Source of the DNA: Pezizomycotina sp. ARF18
Lineage: Eukaryota > Ascomycota
Reading direction: 5' to 3'
NCBI GenBank assembly: GCA_002224055.1
Contig: AZLU01000102.1
Location: 78,812-140,234, forward strand
Length of the DNA stretch: 61,423 nt
Part shown: piece by piece, positions 59,638-61,423 of the stretch
Layout of the letters: each line of letters starts with the position of its first letter
How positions within the stretch are numbered: position 1 is the first letter of the stretch
Translations under genes and position numbers: made by a program
Notes under the pieces: model-generated
What the model was told of the DNA's origin: nothing
The model's input: the letters and a program-made list of their open reading frames with translations, nothing else
The model's database searches: none

Positions 59638-61038
59638 ATGGACTTTGGAGACGTACCTGAGAAGGAAGGGGAGCTGCGCCGGGAAGAGCACACATTCGGC
59701 CTCCCGTCAAAGTGGCTCGCAATGTACGAAGAATTTGTCACAAAAAACGCCGGAGCGGTCTCGCAGATTGAATCTTCGCTGAGATCATTAACATATATTA
59801 TACCTGGTATGCCGGATTCTGCTTCTCTCTCTCCTTAAATTCCCAGCTGCTGGCTAGCACTGGAGGTTATTACTGACGCGTTTCCTAATGCAGCCCGCTT
59901 CAAGGACGCTGAGCTTGCGTCAGAATCCCGTAAGTCGAGCCTCTTTCTCCCAGTTGACCTGCGCTTGCGTATACATTTTCGTTCGTTTTGTTGCTTTTTC
60001 CCTAGTACTCCTGACCTTTTATTTCTTTCGCGATAAAAACAGTGCACAGCGGTATCCAGCTCCTTTCCATGTACCACGACTCTCTTTTACAACGGGCGAT
60101 ATCGCACCTGCCATTCGCCTCCAAGCCGTCACATCGCCGCACATGCGCTACACCAAGTTCTGGACGAAAACGAGCCCCGGCGTACAAACGGATAGCGATG
60201 CTGGTGACGGTGTACAGTACACCGAACTGCTGTGGGAAATGTCGGCTCGGCGAAAAGGCGAAAAGGGTGCGCTGGAAGGTGGTTATCATAACTGGAGGCG
60301 GTGAAAGCGGTCTGCCGGCTTTTGCTCCTGCACCTGAAAATTCCCGACCGCTTCTGAGCAATCCTCTGCCGGAGCGGGATCGACCCGGCGCAGCTTGAAG
60401 AGCCGGAGCTTTTTCACCCCTCCCCGGAACCCGAGTCCTGGACGATGCACGGACGGTCTGACGCTGCCGTCCATTCCCGGGACGGATATTTCCAATTTTC
60501 TACTCACCAAAGTGCTCACGGCGGAGGATATTAAACCTCCCGCCATCTCCTTCATCGGGTGAAAGTAACGGCAGGGTCGCCGAAGTTCTTTACATCATAC
60601 GGCCGTAGTGTATGCGTTAGCGATGCAGAATGGTCGCACGATAAGAAGAGCTGGAGGCCGTGGCTGCTCGGGTTTTGCATCGAATATGCAGCGAGGCAGC
60701 TGCTGAAGAAGGACTTTGCCGATACAATCCCGGGAGGGCTCGGGCCTGACGGGGCTCGAGAAGGAAGAGTCCAAGCGCAGAGCATGGGCGATGGATGGTG
60801 GGCTCTAAGAGGTGCCTGTTATGAGAATGTTACCAAGTACGTGACATCGCCCTTTATTTTCTTGACGGATTATGAGAACTTCACGATACTAATAAAAAAT
60901 TTTCTCGTCGCGAATAGGAAAGGTTCACATCGTTGGCCGACAAGTTTAACGGTAAGCCTGTGATTGGGCTCATCGTGGTCTCATACAAATTACCAATACT
61001 TGTGGGAGAATTACTATTTTGCAAGTAAGTCGCAGTAG
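59638..61038 (+). CDS. PEX16: peroxisomal membrane biogenesis protein Pex16
   Basis: Pex16 acts at the ER/peroxisome membrane in the import of peroxisomal membrane proteins. Exon 1 reads LPSKWLAMYEEFVTKNAGAV then SQIESSLRSLTYIIPG, interrupted by an intron (about 59806-59893) before RFKDAELASES. A second intron (about 59930-60041) precedes LHSGIQLLSMYHDSLL. Later blocks are MRYTKFWTKTSPAYKRIAML, VQYTELLWEMSARRKGEKVR and WKVVIILEAVKAVCRLLLL, then LPERDFDPAQLEEPE, AEVLYIIRPLVYALAM and, after a final intron, LADKFNGKPVIGLIV. It ends QYLWENYYFASKSQ at 61038. The first in-frame ATG is 59638; seven codons upstream a GTG (59617) stands where homologues could begin, so a lost or misread ATG is possible. 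Several frameshifts interrupt it. Confidence 0.9.
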
Positions 61039-61423
61039 CTCTACATTACTACCTCGTTTATGGCTTCACTCCTTCTGTTTTCCATAAGGACATAGCTAAT
61101 ATAAATGGTGTTCTGCAATTCTTTAGCTGCGACTCTGTAATGGTAAATATTTTCGATCTTTGGACCGTTTGAATTTGATATACCTCAGCTTGAGCCCTCT
61201 CTTCTGTTTTCTCCGTCTTCCCCGTCAAGATAGACTTGGTCTGGTAACCCCTGGCGCGCTTCTTTTGTGTATTCATTTGTAAAATTTTCTATTGTCGTCT
61301 ATATTTATTATATAATGCCCTGTACATCATTTATTTTCCTCTTGGAAGATATATCAGCTCAAAACATACTTATTGATCCCCCCCCCAAAAAAAAAAAAAT
61401 GAGATACATTTACCATGTAATCG
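61039..61423. other. PEX16 downstream region
   Basis: AT-rich sequence ending in C9A12 near 61379-61399. A minus-strand reading from 61275 (MNTQKKRARGYQTKSIL) is Lys/Arg-rich and meets a possible GT donor, but no family or second exon is recognised, so it is not called as a gene. Confidence 0.4.

Noticed and set aside
6605-61038. Programmed ribosomal frameshifting or genome-wide pseudogenisation as the cause of broken frames
   Set aside because: The breaks share no slippery motif and occur at many sites per gene in essential genes; the inferred changes look like one-base losses. Sequencing error explains this more simply.
61058-61276. Minus-strand ORF starting MNTQKKRARGYQTKS with a possible intron donor
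   Set aside because: Basic low-complexity reading in the PEX16 downstream region without a recognisable second exon or family.
1-61423. Transposons, CRISPR arrays, rRNA and tRNA genes
   Set aside because: I saw no reverse transcriptase, transposase or integrase motifs, no direct-repeat/spacer pattern, no rRNA blocks and no convincing tRNA A/B-box pairing; an exhaustive covariance-model search was not possible by eye.

Overview
The window is nuclear DNA of a filamentous ascomycete (Pezizomycotina). Every recognisable gene is a fungal-type eukaryotic gene with short GT-AG introns, often with a CTAAC branch point near the acceptor. Intergenic DNA is AT-rich and full of A/T homopolymers, TTTTA tracts and microsatellites. 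Recognised proteins (Atg8, Pex16, Yhm2, SF3b145, HookA, a fungal-type MCU) are ascomycete in character. An early-diverging class such as Pezizomycetes or Orbiliomycetes is my guess from the AT-rich spacers and the Atg8 N-terminus; it is not proven.

Layout, left to right: 1-6.6 kb, no gene found, ending in a pyrimidine-rich leader; 6.6-10.9 kb (+), large Pro/Gln-rich coiled-coil protein; 10.9-15.2 kb, gene-poor; 15.2-17.3 kb (+), pepsin-like aspartic protease; 18.6-21.9 kb (-), WD40 protein resembling Raf1/DIM-9-type DCAFs; 23.1-25.9 kb (+), complex I 75-kDa subunit; 26.6-28.3 kb (-), RNase III; 29.0-29.9 kb (+), EMC7; 30.7-32.9 kb (-), SF3b subunit 2; 34.2-36.2 kb (+), Sly41-like transporter; 37.0-38.7 kb (-), Yhm2 citrate carrier; 40.9-43.0 kb (-), SR/proline-rich protein; 43.6-44.4 kb (+), small unidentified gene; 45.3-48.7 kb (+), Hook; 49.2-50.8 kb (-), coproporphyrinogen oxidase; 53.4-54.0 kb (+), ATG8; 55.2-55.7 kb (+), small membrane microprotein; 56.2-58.5 kb (+), mitochondrial calcium uniporter; 59.6-61.0 kb (+), PEX16.

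The genes do not form a cluster with a common pathway, though several serve mitochondria (NDUFS1, Yhm2, CPOX, MCU), membrane traffic or organelles (EMC7, Sly41, Hook, Atg8, Pex16), and RNA metabolism (SF3b2, RNase III, SR protein). From 15 to 39 kb neighbouring genes alternate in strand, giving convergent 3' ends and divergent promoters.

Almost every conserved coding exon is interrupted by single-base frameshifts. Where I could compare with conserved protein families, these look like one-base deletions, including in ATG8 and SF3B2. This is best explained as long-read consensus error, so gene coordinates given here span exons, introns and frameshifts from likely start to likely stop.

The most interesting structure is in the MCU gene. 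The glutamate and proline of the WDxxEP selectivity filter are encoded by a 7-nt microexon (57819-57825). Skipping it, or retaining the intron before it, truncates the channel.
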